DNA of 32,867 nucleotides from Streptomyces sp. SolWspMP-5a-2 (GTDB lineage Bacteria; Actinomycetota; Actinomycetes; Streptomycetales; Streptomycetaceae). Position 1 is the stretch's first letter; each line of letters begins with the position of its first letter. The stretch lies in assembly GCF_900091845.1 (NCBI RefSeq), contig NZ_FMCI01000125.1:1-32867 (forward strand), written 5' to 3'. Under the pieces are notes generated by a model, which did not search any database, was not told the origin of the DNA, and saw nothing but the letters and a program-made list of their open reading frames with translations. Below are positions 1 to 10,213 of this stretch, piece after piece. The position numbers and the translations under genes were made by a program.

Positions 1-81
1 GGCGGCTGCGGCGGTCCCGGCGGTGGTCAGGGCGGTGCCGCGCCGAGCGGCACCCCGAGCGCGGCGGCCACGGAGGGCTGA
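1..81 (+). CDS. C-terminal tail of an unidentified protein (partial)
   Basis: Reading in frame from the first base gives 26 residues rich in Gly, Ala and Pro, ending in EG and a TGA stop. The start lies outside the window. A GC-rich hairpin (87-129) begins six bases after the stop, which supports a real gene end here. The tail is low-complexity and shows no domain, so no function can be given. The alternative is that this is non-coding GC-rich sequence that happens to be open. Confidence 0.45.
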   Translation, partial: GGCGGPGGGQGGAAPSGTPSAAATEG

Positions 82-86
82 GCCCG

Positions 87-129
87 CGGCGGGGCGGACC
101 TCCCGGACCCGGGCGCGGCCGCCCCGCCG
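87..129 (+). terminator. Hairpin terminator after the left-edge gene
   Basis: An 11-bp stem (87-97 with 119-129, arms CGGCGGGGCGG and CCGCCCCGCCG) encloses a 21-nt loop that can itself fold (CCCG at 102-105 with CGGG at 110-113). There is no T-tract, which is common for Streptomyces terminators. It also faces the end of the convergent tetR gene. Confidence 0.55.
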
Positions 130-215
130 TCCAGGTCGCCCGAGCCGTGCCCCTCGCCCATGCCGCCCGTCGCCCGAGCCGCGCCCGCTGAGCCCGCCCG
201 GTCAGTCCAGCCGGT

Positions 216-842
216 TCAGTCCAGCCAGTGGGCGCGGCCGGTGCCGATCAGGCGCAGTTGCCGGGCCGCAAGACGGGCCACCCGCTCCCGCTCCAGCGGC
301 TCGTCCCCGGGGGTCTCCAGGAAGAGGGACGCCGTGCTGAGCATCTGGTCCACGTAGAGGTGGGCCAGCATCAGGAGGTCGTCGTCGCTCCAGCCCCGGG
401 AGCGCGGGTCCTTCGCCAGCTCCGCCTTCACCTCCTCGGCGAACCGCACCAGTTGCTCCCTGATCGCCTCCCGCACCGGCTGCACCCCGCCGTGGCGCTC
501 GCGCGCGACGAAGCGGACGTGCGCGGGATGGGCGTCCACGTGACCGGCGACCAGGCCGACCGCCCGGGTGATGCGGCGGGCGCTGTCGTCGACGGGCGAG
601 AGCGTCGTGCGGATCATCGCGTGCAGGCTGTCCAGCGCCTCCCCGACCAGCGCGACCCCGAGGTCGGCGGTGGAGCGGAAATGCCGGTAGAAGGCGGTCG
701 GGGCGACCCCGGCGGCCCGGGTGACCTCGCGCAGCCCGAGGCTGCTCAGGCTCTGCTCAGCCAGCAGCCCGAGCGCCGCGTCCAGCAGCGCCTGCCGGGT
801 CCGCTGCTTCTGGGCCTGCCGGGCGCCGGGCGTGTGACTCAT
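216..842 (-). CDS. TetR-family transcriptional regulator
   Basis: This 208-aa protein has an N-terminal helix-turn-helix of TetR type at about residues 13-60 (core [18 protein letters not shown], the usual recognition-helix pattern). An all-helical ligand/dimer domain follows. The '[10 protein letters not shown]' form and the C-terminal part resemble FabR/FadR-like TetR regulators of lipid metabolism, but that is a family resemblance and the ligand is unknown. The gene is divergent from two small membrane-protein genes. Two near-identical AACAACTGTT sites lie in the shared upstream region, one 12 bp from the ATG and overlapping a possible -10 (TTAACT seven bases before the ATG on this strand), so self-repression is likely. 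The last codons plus stop are duplicated just downstream (202-226). Confidence 0.9.
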   Translation of the reverse strand: MSHTPGARQAQKQRTRQALLDAALGLLAEQSLSSLGLREVTRAAGVAPTAFYRHFRSTADLGVALVGEALDSLHAMIRTTLSPVDDSARRITRAVGLVAGHVDAHPAHVRFVARERHGGVQPVREAIREQLVRFAEEVKAELAKDPRSRGWSDDDLLMLAHLYVDQMLSTASLFLETPGDEPLERERVARLAARQLRLIGTGRAHWLD

Positions 843-853
843 GTCATCCAGTT

Positions 854-863
854 AACAACTGTT
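854..863. promoter_or_regulatory. Operator-like site 1 (AACAACTGTT)
   Basis: An imperfect palindrome (AACA-NN-TGTT) within GTTAACAACTGTTCTC, 12 bp from the tetR start codon. The identical 10-mer occurs again 56 bp away (910-919). Placement against a TetR start suggests an autoregulatory operator. This is inference from repetition and position. Confidence 0.6.
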
Positions 864-891
864 CTCCCGCGGTGGGAAGTGAGGTGCGCGC

Positions 892-897
892 TAGACT
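892..897 (+). promoter_or_regulatory. Possible -10 (TAGACT) of the divergent small-gene promoter
   Basis: TAGACT fits the TANNNT form of Streptomyces -10 elements. It would start transcription near 904, so operator-like site 2 would lie just downstream of the start point. No clear -35 is seen. Confidence 0.35.
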
Positions 898-909
898 GGG
901 TAGTCAGTG

Positions 910-919
910 AACAACTGTT
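910..919. promoter_or_regulatory. Operator-like site 2 (AACAACTGTT)
   Basis: Exact second copy of the 10-mer at 854-863, within GTGAACAACTGTTACC. It lies on the side of the divergent small membrane-protein genes, so binding of the TetR protein could control both directions. Confidence 0.6.
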
Positions 920-985
920 ACCGCAATCGTTCACCGCAACGACACGAGAGGCGCCCCGGGCGTCTCGGAGGGGGTACTCCTTCCC

Positions 986-1177
986 ATGCTGTTCCTCGTC
1001 GCCGCGCTCCTCCTGCTGGGCGTCGTCATGGGCACCGTCGCCCACGCGCCCCTCCCCGTCAGCCTCGCCGCGGCCGCCGTCATCGGCGTCTGGCTGGTCG
1101 TCTTCGCGGTCCGCGAGCGCCACGGCCGCCGCCGCGCGGCCTCGGTCCCGGCCTCGGCCTCGACCCCGGCCCGCTGA
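986..1177 (+). CDS. Small two-helix membrane protein
   Basis: This 63-aa protein starts at ATG 986 behind a GGAGGGGG ribosome-binding site. It has two hydrophobic segments (about residues 2-17 and 26-42), then an Arg-rich stretch (RERHGRRRA) and a low-complexity tail, which suggests a cytoplasmic C-terminus. It is read away from tetR and is followed 72 bp later by a second small membrane protein. I do not recognise a family. It may be a target of the TetR regulator, given the shared operator-like sites. Confidence 0.65.
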   Translation: MLFLVAALLLLGVVMGTVAHAPLPVSLAAAAVIGVWLVVFAVRERHGRRRAASVPASASTPAR

Positions 1178-1249
1178 TCGCGCCACTCCGCACCGCCCGC
1201 GCCACCCGTTCCGACCACCGTGTCCCCGACCGCCGGGAGTTGACCCGTC

Positions 1250-1519
1250 ATGCACCTCACCGCACCGGCCCCGGGCCGTCGCACCGCCGTCCGCGACGCC
1301 GACGGCATGGCCGTCGCGTCCTTCGTCCTCGGCCTGCTCGGCCTGCTGGTCCTCAACGTCTTCCTCGGCCCGATCGCCGTCGCGCTGGCCGCCGTCGCCC
1401 TCTGGCGCGGCACCGCCCGCCGCGGCCGCGCCCTGCTCGGCCTCGGCCTCGGCGTGGCCGACCTGGTGGTCCTGGTCGTCGCCATGCAGTGGAGCGACAC
1501 CATCTCCTGGAGCCTGTGA
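1250..1519 (+). CDS. DUF4190-like small membrane protein
   Basis: This 89-aa protein has a short polar N-terminus and then two long hydrophobic segments separated by a basic loop ([10 protein letters not shown]). The pattern [11 protein letters not shown] ... G-x-x-A-V-A-L-A ... G-R-A-L-L-G-L-G matches the DUF4190 arrangement common in actinobacteria. GGGAG upstream can serve as ribosome-binding site. It probably shares a transcript with the 63-aa protein before it. The function of DUF4190 proteins is unknown. Confidence 0.7.
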   Translation: MHLTAPAPGRRTAVRDADGMAVASFVLGLLGLLVLNVFLGPIAVALAAVALWRGTARRGRALLGLGLGVADLVVLVVAMQWSDTISWSL

Positions 1520-1711
1520 CCCGGTTCCGGGGGTCCGCGCTGGGGGGTTCGCCCGGAGCCTCCGCGCGCCCGGCCTCCCCGGAGCCGGGGACCCGCGCCG
1601 ACCGCTCAGCCCCTGCCTGCGGGCCCTGCCTGTGCCCTGCCCGCGCCCAGCCCCGTTCCGCCTCCGCCGCGGTACCCCGACCTGCCCCGCCGGCCGTCCG
1701 GGGCGGCGCCG
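1520..1711. other. Gene-free spacer with a weak hairpin
   Basis: About 190 bp between the DUF4190-like gene and the desulfurase promoter. It holds one compact hairpin, TCCCCGG/CCGGGGA (1576-1591), which may end the upstream transcript. The rest is C-rich with no coding signal that I trust. Confidence 0.4.
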
Positions 1712-1717
1712 TAGAAT
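1712..1717 (+). promoter_or_regulatory. -10 element (TAGAAT) of the cysteine desulfurase gene
   Basis: TAGAAT is a good -10. Its last base is 11 nt from the ATG, so the 5' leader would be only a few bases and no ribosome-binding site is visible. No clear -35 is seen. Confidence 0.55.
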
Positions 1718-1727
1718 CGGGCCCACC

Positions 1728-2891
1728 ATGGCTTACCTCGACCACGCCGCGACCACCCCGATGCTCCCCGAGGCCGTCGAGGCCCTCACGGCGCACCTGG
1801 GCACCACCGGCAACGCCTCCTCCCTCCACGCCTCCGGACGCGGGGCCCGCCGCACCGTCGAGGAATCCCGCGAGACGCTCGCCGAGGCGCTCGGCGCCCG
1901 ACCCAGCGAGATCGTCCTCACCTCCGGCGGCACCGAGGCCGACAACCTCGCCGTCAAGGGCCTGTACTGGTCCCGCAGGGACGCCGACCCGGCCCGGGTG
2001 CGCGTCCTGTCCAGCCCCGTCGAGCACCACGCGGTCCTCGACGCCGTGGACTGGCTCGGCGAGCACGAGGGCGCCACCGTCGAGTACCTGCCCGTCGACC
2101 GGCACGGCCGGGTGCACCCCGAGGCGCTGCGCGAGGCCATCGCCCGCAACCCCGACGACGTCGCCCTGGCGACCGTGATGTGGGCCAACAACGAGATCGG
2201 CACGATCCTGCCGGTCCGTGAACTGGCCGACGTGGCCGCCGAGTTCGGCGTCCCGCTGCACGCCGACGCGGTCCAGGCGTTCGGCCAGGTGCCGGTCGAC
2301 TTCGCCGCCTCCGGGCTCGCCGCGATGACCGTCTCCGCGCACAAGGTGGGCGGCCCCTACGGCATCGGCGCGCTGCTCCTCGGCCGCGAGCACACCCCGG
2401 TGCCCGTCCTGCACGGCGGCGGCCAGGAGCGGCACGTGCGCTCCGGCACCCTGGACGTCCCGGCCGTCGCCTCCTTCGCGGTGGCCGGACGGCTCGCCGC
2501 CGAACGGCGCGACCGGTTCGCCCACGAGATCGGCGCCCTGCGCGACAGCCTCGTCACGGCGGTGCGCACGGCCGTCCCGGACGCGATCCTCGGCGGGGAC
2601 CCGGTCCACCGGCTCCCGGCCAACGCCCACTTCACCTTCCCCGGCTGCGAGGGCGACTCGCTGCTCCTGCTGCTCGACGCCCAGGGCATCGAGTGCTCCA
2701 CCGGCTCAGCCTGCACCGCGGGCGTCGCCCAGCCCAGCCACGTCCTGCTGGCCACCGGCACCGATCCCGACCTGGCCCGCGGCACCCTGCGCTTCTCCCT
2801 GGGCCACACCTCGACCCAGGCCGACGTCGAGGCCGTCGCCAAGGCGATCGGCCCGGCCGTCGAGCGCGCCCGCGCGGCCGGGCTCAGCTGA
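1728..2891 (+). CDS. Cysteine desulfurase (class V aminotransferase, NifS/IscS type)
   Basis: PLP enzyme of 387 aa that takes sulfur from L-cysteine as a protein persulfide and releases alanine. Lys206 in [10 protein letters not shown] is the PLP lysine and Cys329 in the GSACTAG loop is the persulfide cysteine. TSGGTEADN (about 66-73), EHHAVL (about 99-104) and HADAVQAFG (about 178-186) are the other cofactor-contact motifs. The ATG at 1728 is chosen because the protein then begins [10 protein letters not shown], the usual NifS start, right after a -10 at 1712. mnmA lies downstream beyond a reverse-strand gene. By analogy with IscS-MnmA the likely role is sulfur supply for tRNA 2-thiouridine, perhaps also Fe-S assembly. 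It ends at hairpins shared with the convergent amidase gene. Confidence 0.93.
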   Translation: MAYLDHAATTPMLPEAVEALTAHLGTTGNASSLHASGRGARRTVEESRETLAEALGARPSEIVLTSGGTEADNLAVKGLYWSRRDADPARVRVLSSPVEHHAVLDAVDWLGEHEGATVEYLPVDRHGRVHPEALREAIARNPDDVALATVMWANNEIGTILPVRELADVAAEFGVPLHADAVQAFGQVPVDFAASGLAAMTVSAHKVGGPYGIGALLLGREHTPVPVLHGGGQERHVRSGTLDVPAVASFAVAGRLAAERRDRFAHEIGALRDSLVTAVRTAVPDAILGGDPVHRLPANAHFTFPGCEGDSLLLLLDAQGIECSTGSACTAGVAQPSHVLLATGTDPDLARGTLRFSLGHTSTQADVEAVAKAIGPAVERARAAGLS

Positions 2892-2911
2892 GCCGACTGC
2901 ACCGCGCGGGA

Positions 2912-2947
2912 CCCGGCGCACACCGCGCCGGGCGTGCGACGCCCGGC
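2912..2947. terminator. Overlapping hairpins between convergent genes
   Basis: Two hairpins share bases: CCCGGCGC/GCGCCGGG (2912-2932, 8 bp, 5-nt loop) and GCCGGGCGT/ACGCCCGGC (2927-2947, 9 bp, 3-nt loop). They sit between the desulfurase stop (2891) and the amidase stop (2961). They cannot both form in full at once and probably serve termination from each side. Confidence 0.65.
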
Positions 2948-2960
2948 TCCCGGAGGCCGC

Positions 2961-3638
2961 TCACGCCGTCGCCTCGGCGTGATCCGCGTCACGCTTCGCC
3001 TGCCGGACGAGCCTCATGTACCGGTCCCAGTCCCAGTGCGGCCCCGGGTCGGTGTGGTCGGTCCCCGGCACCTCCACGTGCCCGATCACATGCGTGCGGT
3101 CGACGGGGATGCCGTACCGCGCGCAGATCCTCGCCGTCAGCCGCGCCGAGGCCGCGTACATCGCGTCCGTGAAGTCCTGCGGGCGGTCCACGAACCCCTC
3201 GTGCTCGATCCCCACGCTCCGCTCGTTGAACGACCTGTTGCCCGCGTGGAACGCCACGTCCAGCTCGCGGATCATCTGCGTGATCCGGCCGTCCTTGCGC
3301 ACGATGTAGTGGGCCGCGGCCTGGTGCGCGGGGTCCTGGAACACCTTGACCGCGCTGCCGTAACTGCCCTGCGTGACATGGATGATCACGCGGTCTATCG
3401 GGTAGTCGTCCGGCCGGTCCGCCCACCGGAAGTTCCCCGGCGACGCCGCCGTCCACAGCGCGCCCCCGAAGTCCACCGCGCCCTCGACCCGGGGCTTGCG
3501 GTTGCCGGGCAGCCGCCACCACAGGCGCCCCAGCTCCTCGCGCGCCAGCGCGGCCGTGCCGAGCGCCGCCGCCGCGCCGCCGATCAGCAGCGAGCGCCGC
3601 CCGATCCGCCGGTCCGAGTCCTTCTTCTTCTCCCCCAC
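2961..3638 (-). CDS. Tat-exported N-acetylmuramoyl-L-alanine amidase (Amidase_2/PGRP type)
   Basis: The 225-aa protein (GTG start) begins with a charged stretch and a twin-arginine signal ([20 protein letters not shown]), so export by the Tat system is likely. The mature part is an Amidase_2 domain: [12 protein letters not shown] near its start, [31 protein letters not shown] and [17 protein letters not shown] near its end. The histidines in IIH and GHVEV and the Asp/His cluster before DPG fit the zinc site of T7-lysozyme-like amidases, which cut the bond between muramic acid and the stem peptide. The GTG at 3638 gives the cleanest signal peptide; another GTG nine bases upstream is possible. 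It is divergent from mnmA. Role: cell-wall turnover or recycling outside the membrane. Confidence 0.88.
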   Translation of the reverse strand: MGEKKKDSDRRIGRRSLLIGGAAAALGTAALAREELGRLWWRLPGNRKPRVEGAVDFGGALWTAASPGNFRWADRPDDYPIDRVIIHVTQGSYGSAVKVFQDPAHQAAAHYIVRKDGRITQMIRELDVAFHAGNRSFNERSVGIEHEGFVDRPQDFTDAMYAASARLTARICARYGIPVDRTHVIGHVEVPGTDHTDPGPHWDWDRYMRLVRQAKRDADHAEATA

Positions 3639-3649
3639 GCGATCCACAA

Positions 3650-3659
3650 CGGATATCCG
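3650..3659. promoter_or_regulatory. 10-bp palindrome between amidase gene and mnmA
   Basis: CGGATATCCG is a perfect palindrome within the 60-bp divergent intergenic region, upstream of the amidase GTG. It may be a protein-binding site or part of the amidase promoter; there is no direct support. Confidence 0.3.
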
Positions 3660-3683
3660 CGAGATCCGGTTCCCGGCCGCCCT

Positions 3684-3689
3684 TACCCT
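3684..3689 (+). promoter_or_regulatory. -10 element (TACCCT) of mnmA
   Basis: TACCCT lies nine bases before the mnmA ATG, so the transcript would have a very short leader. GGAAGGG between the two resembles a ribosome-binding site but would be mostly within or upstream of the RNA start. Confidence 0.45.
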
Positions 3690-3698
3690 GGAAGGGCT

Positions 3699-4829
3699 AT
3701 GACTGACACCCCGCAGCGATCCCGCCCCCTCCGCGTCCTGGCCGCCATGTCGGGCGGCGTGGACTCCGCCGTGGCCGCGGCCCGCGCCGCCGAGGCGGGC
3801 CACGACGTGACCGGCGTCCACCTGGCGCTCTCGGCCAACCCCCAGTCGTTCCGCACCGGCGCCCGCGGCTGTTGCACCATCGAGGACTCCCGCGACGCCC
3901 GCCGGGCCGCCGACGTCATCGGCATCCCGTTCTACGTCTGGGACCTCGCCGAACGCTTCCGCGAGGACGTCGTCGAGGACTTCGTCGCCGAGTACGAGGC
4001 CGGCCGCACCCCCAACCCGTGCCTGCGCTGCAACGAGAAGATCAAGTTCGCCGCACTCCTGGACAAGGCGCTGGCCCTCGGCTTCGACGCCGTGTGCACC
4101 GGCCACTACGCCCAGGTCGTTACCCTCGCCGACGGCAGCCGCGAACTGCACCGCGCCTCCGACATGGCCAAGGACCAGTCCTACGTCCTCGGCGTCCTGG
4201 ACGAGAGGCAGCTCGCGCACGCCCTCTTCCCGCTCGGCGACACCCTCACCACCAAGGACGAGATCCGCGCCGAGGCCGAGCGCCGCGGCCTCGCGGTCGC
4301 CAAGAAGCCCGACTCGCACGACATCTGCTTCATCGCCGACGGCGACACCCGGGGCTTCCTCGCCGACCGCCTGGGCAGGGCCGAGGGCGACATCGTCGAC
4401 GAGTCCGGCGCGGTCGTCGGCTCGCACGAGGGCGCCTACGGCTTCACCATCGGCCAGCGCAAGGGCCTGCGCATCGGCACCCCGGCCGCCGACGGCAAGC
4501 CCCGCTACGTGCTGGACATCTCCCCGGTCGACAACACCGTGACGGTCGGCCCGGCCGCCTCCCTGGACGTCGGCGCGCTCACCGCCGTCCGCCCCCGCTG
4601 GTGCGGCGGCGCCCCGATCGCCCCCGGCACCTACACCGCGCAACTGCGCGCCCACGGCGGGGAGACGGAGGTCCACGCGGCGCTCGTCGACGGCACGCTG
4701 GAGGTCACCTTCACCGAGCCGGTCCGCGGGGTCGCGCCCGGCCAGGCGATCGTCCTGTACGACGGCACGCGCGTGGTGGGGTCCGCGACGATCGCGACGA
4801 CCGTGCGGGCGGCGACGGCCGACGTCTGA
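3699..4829 (+). CDS. mnmA: tRNA-specific 2-thiouridylase MnmA
   Basis: 376-aa ATP-dependent enzyme that places sulfur on U34 of tRNA-Lys, -Glu and -Gln. The N-terminal PP-loop [12 protein letters not shown] (about 16-27) binds ATP. Cys108 in [14 protein letters not shown] is the expected nucleophile and Cys210 in DSHDICFI the persulfide-carrying cysteine (compare Cys102 and Cys199 of E. coli MnmA). TGHYAQV and the SYVLGVL region are further tRNA/ATP motifs. [10 protein letters not shown] and the C-terminal beta-barrel complete the family layout at normal length. Sulfur probably comes from the cysteine desulfurase encoded 0.8 kb upstream. Actinobacteria usually lack the complete Tus relay of E. 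coli, so direct transfer is plausible. It ends at a compound hairpin (4835-4875). Confidence 0.96.
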   Translation: MTDTPQRSRPLRVLAAMSGGVDSAVAAARAAEAGHDVTGVHLALSANPQSFRTGARGCCTIEDSRDARRAADVIGIPFYVWDLAERFREDVVEDFVAEYEAGRTPNPCLRCNEKIKFAALLDKALALGFDAVCTGHYAQVVTLADGSRELHRASDMAKDQSYVLGVLDERQLAHALFPLGDTLTTKDEIRAEAERRGLAVAKKPDSHDICFIADGDTRGFLADRLGRAEGDIVDESGAVVGSHEGAYGFTIGQRKGLRIGTPAADGKPRYVLDISPVDNTVTVGPAASLDVGALTAVRPRWCGGAPIAPGTYTAQLRAHGGETEVHAALVDGTLEVTFTEPVRGVAPGQAIVLYDGTRVVGSATIATTVRAATADV

Positions 4830-4834
4830 GCCGT

Positions 4835-4875
4835 GCCGGGGGCCGCGGACGCCGTAGGGACGGCCGCGGCCCGGC
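4835..4875. terminator. Compound hairpin between mnmA and the DUF427 gene
   Basis: GGCCGCGG (4841-4848) pairs with CCGCGGCC (4864-4871). CCGT-AGGG-ACGG (4852-4863) forms the tip and GCCG/CGGC (4835-4838, 4872-4875) the base, with short bulges. It lies between convergent stops at 4829 and 4878 and can serve both. Confidence 0.65.
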
Positions 4876-4877
4876 GC

Positions 4878-5210
4878 TCAGGCGGCCGCCACTTCCTCCA
4901 CCTCGTAGAAGCACAGGTGGTCCTTGATCGCGGCCACCTCCGGCTTCGGCTCGGGGTAGGACCACACCAGGTCCGCCGCGTCCGGCAGCGACCAGTACGA
5001 GGCGTCGCCCTTGAACGGGCAGTGGGTGCGGGTGTCCGACGGGGTCAGCAGGTCGAGGCGGACGTCCTCGGCCGGGATGTAGTAGCGCGGCGGGCAGCCC
5101 GTCTCGCGCAGCAGGAGCGGGCGGTCGCTCTCCGCCAGGACCTGGTCGCCGTGCACGACCCTGACCCGCCGGGTGCCCTCTTCGATGGTGATCGTGTGTC
5201 CTTCGGCCAT
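4878..5210 (-). CDS. DUF427 domain protein
   Basis: This 110-aa protein matches DUF427 over its whole length. It has an N-terminal beta strand region (VRVVHGDQVLAESDRPLLL), then PPRYYIPAEDVRLDLL, then THCPFKGDASYW and VWSYPEP, the conserved family motifs. There is no signal peptide, so it is cytoplasmic. DUF427 proteins are common in actinobacteria and form a small beta-rich fold; their biochemical role is not established. The gene is divergent from the LOG-family gene with only 50 bp between the starts, so promoters overlap. Confidence 0.88.
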   Translation of the reverse strand: MAEGHTITIEEGTRRVRVVHGDQVLAESDRPLLLRETGCPPRYYIPAEDVRLDLLTPSDTRTHCPFKGDASYWSLPDAADLVWSYPEPKPEVAAIKDHLCFYEVEEVAAA

Positions 5211-5248
5211 GCAGGGAAAACGATTGCGGGGCCCCGGATGTTCCGCCG

Positions 5249-5254
5249 TACCGT
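5249..5254 (+). promoter_or_regulatory. Leaderless -10 (TACCGT) of the LOG-family gene
   Basis: TACCGT ends seven bases before ATG 5261, the spacing that makes the RNA start at the A of ATG. No ribosome-binding site is present. TGACGTCA, a perfect palindrome (5254-5261), runs from the end of the -10 into the start codon. Confidence 0.65.
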
Positions 5255-5260
5255 GACGTC

Positions 5261-5800
5261 ATGCGCATCTGTGTCTTCCTCTCCGCCGCCGACCTCGACG
5301 ACCGCTACACGCGCCCCGCGCGCGAGTTCGCGACCCTGCTCGGGGCGGGCGGCCACACCCTCGTCTGGGGCGGCTCCGACACCGGCCTGATGAAGGTCGT
5401 CGCCGACGGCGTCCAGGAGGCGGGCGGGCGGCTGGTCGGCGTCTCCGTCGGCTTCCTCGCCGCCAAGGCCCGCGACGGCGCCGACGAGATGGTCATAGCC
5501 GCCGACCTCTCCGAGCGCAAGAAGCTCCTCCTGGAGAAGGCCGACGCCGTGGTCGTCATGGTCGGCGGCACCGGCACCCTCGACGAGGCCACCGAGATCA
5601 TGGAGCTGAAGAAGCACGGCCACACCGACAAGCCCCTCGTCGTCCTCAACACCGAGGGCTTCTACGACGGCCTCAAGCAGCAGTTCCAGCGCATGGAGAG
5701 CGAGGGCTTCCTCACCCGGCCCCTCACCGACCTGGTCCTCTTCGCCGAGGAGCCGGTCGGCGCCCTCGCCCACCTGGAGGAGAGCCAGGGCATCCGGTAG
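5261..5800 (+). CDS. LOG-family protein (TIGR00730-like, putative nucleotide phosphoribohydrolase)
   Basis: This 179-aa Rossmann-fold protein belongs to the 'lysine decarboxylase-like' LOG family. Members studied in plants and some bacteria cleave cytokinin riboside monophosphates or AMP to free base and ribose 5-phosphate. Visible motifs: VWGGSDTGLMKVVADG near residue 40, SERKKLLLEKADAVVVM at about 85-101, and VGGTGTLDEATE just after, which corresponds to the family signature PGGxGTxxE but has Val for Pro and Asp-Glu at the acidic end. It is probably a leaderless message. The SDR gene follows after 26 bp. The substrate is unknown; an inactive or divergent family member is possible. Confidence 0.82.
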   Translation: MRICVFLSAADLDDRYTRPAREFATLLGAGGHTLVWGGSDTGLMKVVADGVQEAGGRLVGVSVGFLAAKARDGADEMVIAADLSERKKLLLEKADAVVVMVGGTGTLDEATEIMELKKHGHTDKPLVVLNTEGFYDGLKQQFQRMESEGFLTRPLTDLVLFAEEPVGALAHLEESQGIR

Positions 5801-5826
5801 CGGGCCGCCCCGGCGCGGGTGCGAGC

Positions 5827-6525
5827 ATGGCGGGCATGGCAACCCATGTGATCACCGGAGCCGGTTCCGGCATCGGCGAGGCCGTCGCCCACCGCCTCCA
5901 CGCGCGCGGCGACGACCTCGTGCTCCACGCGCGCGACGCGGGCCGCGCCAAGGAACTCGCCGCCGCCTTCCCCGGCGCCAGGACCCTCGTCGGCGACCTG
6001 GCCGACCCCGACAGGCTCTCCTGGGCCTTCTCCCACCAGTCGCTGCCCGACCGCGTCGACTCGCTGCTGCACATCGCGGGCGTCGTCGACCTCGGCCCGG
6101 TCGGCGACCTCACCCCCAAGGCCTGGCGCCACCAGCTCGACGTCAACCTCGTCGCCCCCGCCGAGCTGACCCGGCACTTCCTGCCCCAGCTGCGCGCCTC
6201 CCGCGGCCACGTCCTGTTCGTCAACTCCGGCGCCGGACTCGCCGCGCACGCCGACTGGTCCGCCTACGCCGCCTCCAAGCACGGCCTCAAGGCGCTCGCC
6301 GACGCCCTGCGCGCCGAGGAGCACGGCAACGGCGTCCGCGTCACCTCCGTCTACCCCGGCCGCACCGCCAGCCCGATGCAGCTCAAGGTGCACCAGCAGG
6401 AGGGCAAGGAGTACGACCCGGCCCGCTGGATCGACCCCGAGTCGGTCGCCACGACCATCCTGACCGCCCTCGACCTGCCCCGGGACGCCGAGGTCAGCGA
6501 CCTGCGGGTGCGCCCGGGACACTGA
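5827..6525 (+). CDS. Short-chain dehydrogenase/reductase
   Basis: 232-aa SDR oxidoreductase using NAD(P)H. The TGAGSGIG cofactor motif is at about 9-16, NSGAG carries the Ser region and YAASKHG the catalytic Tyr-x-x-x-Lys. VYPGRTASPMQ follows as usual for the family. LHARDAGR after the second strand has Arg where NADP-binding SDRs often do. A second in-frame ATG nine bases on (5836) gives MATHVITGAG, a more typical SDR start; neither has a strong ribosome-binding site. It lies 26 bp after the LOG gene and may be cotranscribed. The substrate cannot be inferred. Confidence 0.85.
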   Translation: MAGMATHVITGAGSGIGEAVAHRLHARGDDLVLHARDAGRAKELAAAFPGARTLVGDLADPDRLSWAFSHQSLPDRVDSLLHIAGVVDLGPVGDLTPKAWRHQLDVNLVAPAELTRHFLPQLRASRGHVLFVNSGAGLAAHADWSAYAASKHGLKALADALRAEEHGNGVRVTSVYPGRTASPMQLKVHQQEGKEYDPARWIDPESVATTILTALDLPRDAEVSDLRVRPGH

Positions 6526-6563
6526 CCCGCCACCACCCGTGCGGCAACCCCCGCGGGGCCGCA

Positions 6564-6569
6564 TAGGCT
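6564..6569 (+). promoter_or_regulatory. Leaderless -10 (TAGGCT) of the MetE-like gene
   Basis: TAGGCT ends seven bases before GTG 6576, so the RNA should start at the start codon. No ribosome-binding site is present. A small hairpin TGCGGC/GCCGCA (6540-6563), which could end the SDR transcript, lies directly upstream. Confidence 0.65.
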
Positions 6570-6575
6570 TCCCGG

Positions 6576-9946
<3,371 letters not shown>

Positions 9947-10213
9947 CCGGGGGCGGTTGAAGGTCACCCGTTCGGCGCATACCAGATGCATAGGGGTGCG
10001 GGGGGCGCATTCGGGCAACCGTCCGCGACCGCTGCCCCTGGACGCCTTCCGCGGCCTAATGTTGAGGGGTGCGCCTGCCGTGCCCAGCTGCGGTCGGGGC
10101 ATCTCCCCGCTCCTGACGAGCGGGACAAGGGCTTTCCGACGCGGTGCCGTTGAGGGCTGTCGGACAGCGGACCGCACGGCGTGGGCACCGCCGGCTGGGT
10201 GAGAGGGACGGGA
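9947..10213 (+). promoter_or_regulatory. Intergenic region with a candidate rmdB promoter
   Basis: The 267 bp between ligA and rmdB are less GC-biased than the genes. TAATGT (10057-10062, within CCTAATGTTGAGG) is the best -10 candidate, which would give a leader of about 145 nt. No good -35 and no clear terminator for ligA were seen. Confidence 0.35.

Noticed and set aside
228..1727. N-terminal extension of the cysteine desulfurase frame by 500 codons
   Set aside because: It runs through the tetR gene, promoters and two small genes with no homology; the enzyme starts at 1728.
5254..5261. TGACGTCA palindrome as an operator
   Set aside because: It spans the end of a -10 and the start codon of a leaderless gene; chance is likely for an 8-mer and there is no second copy nearby.
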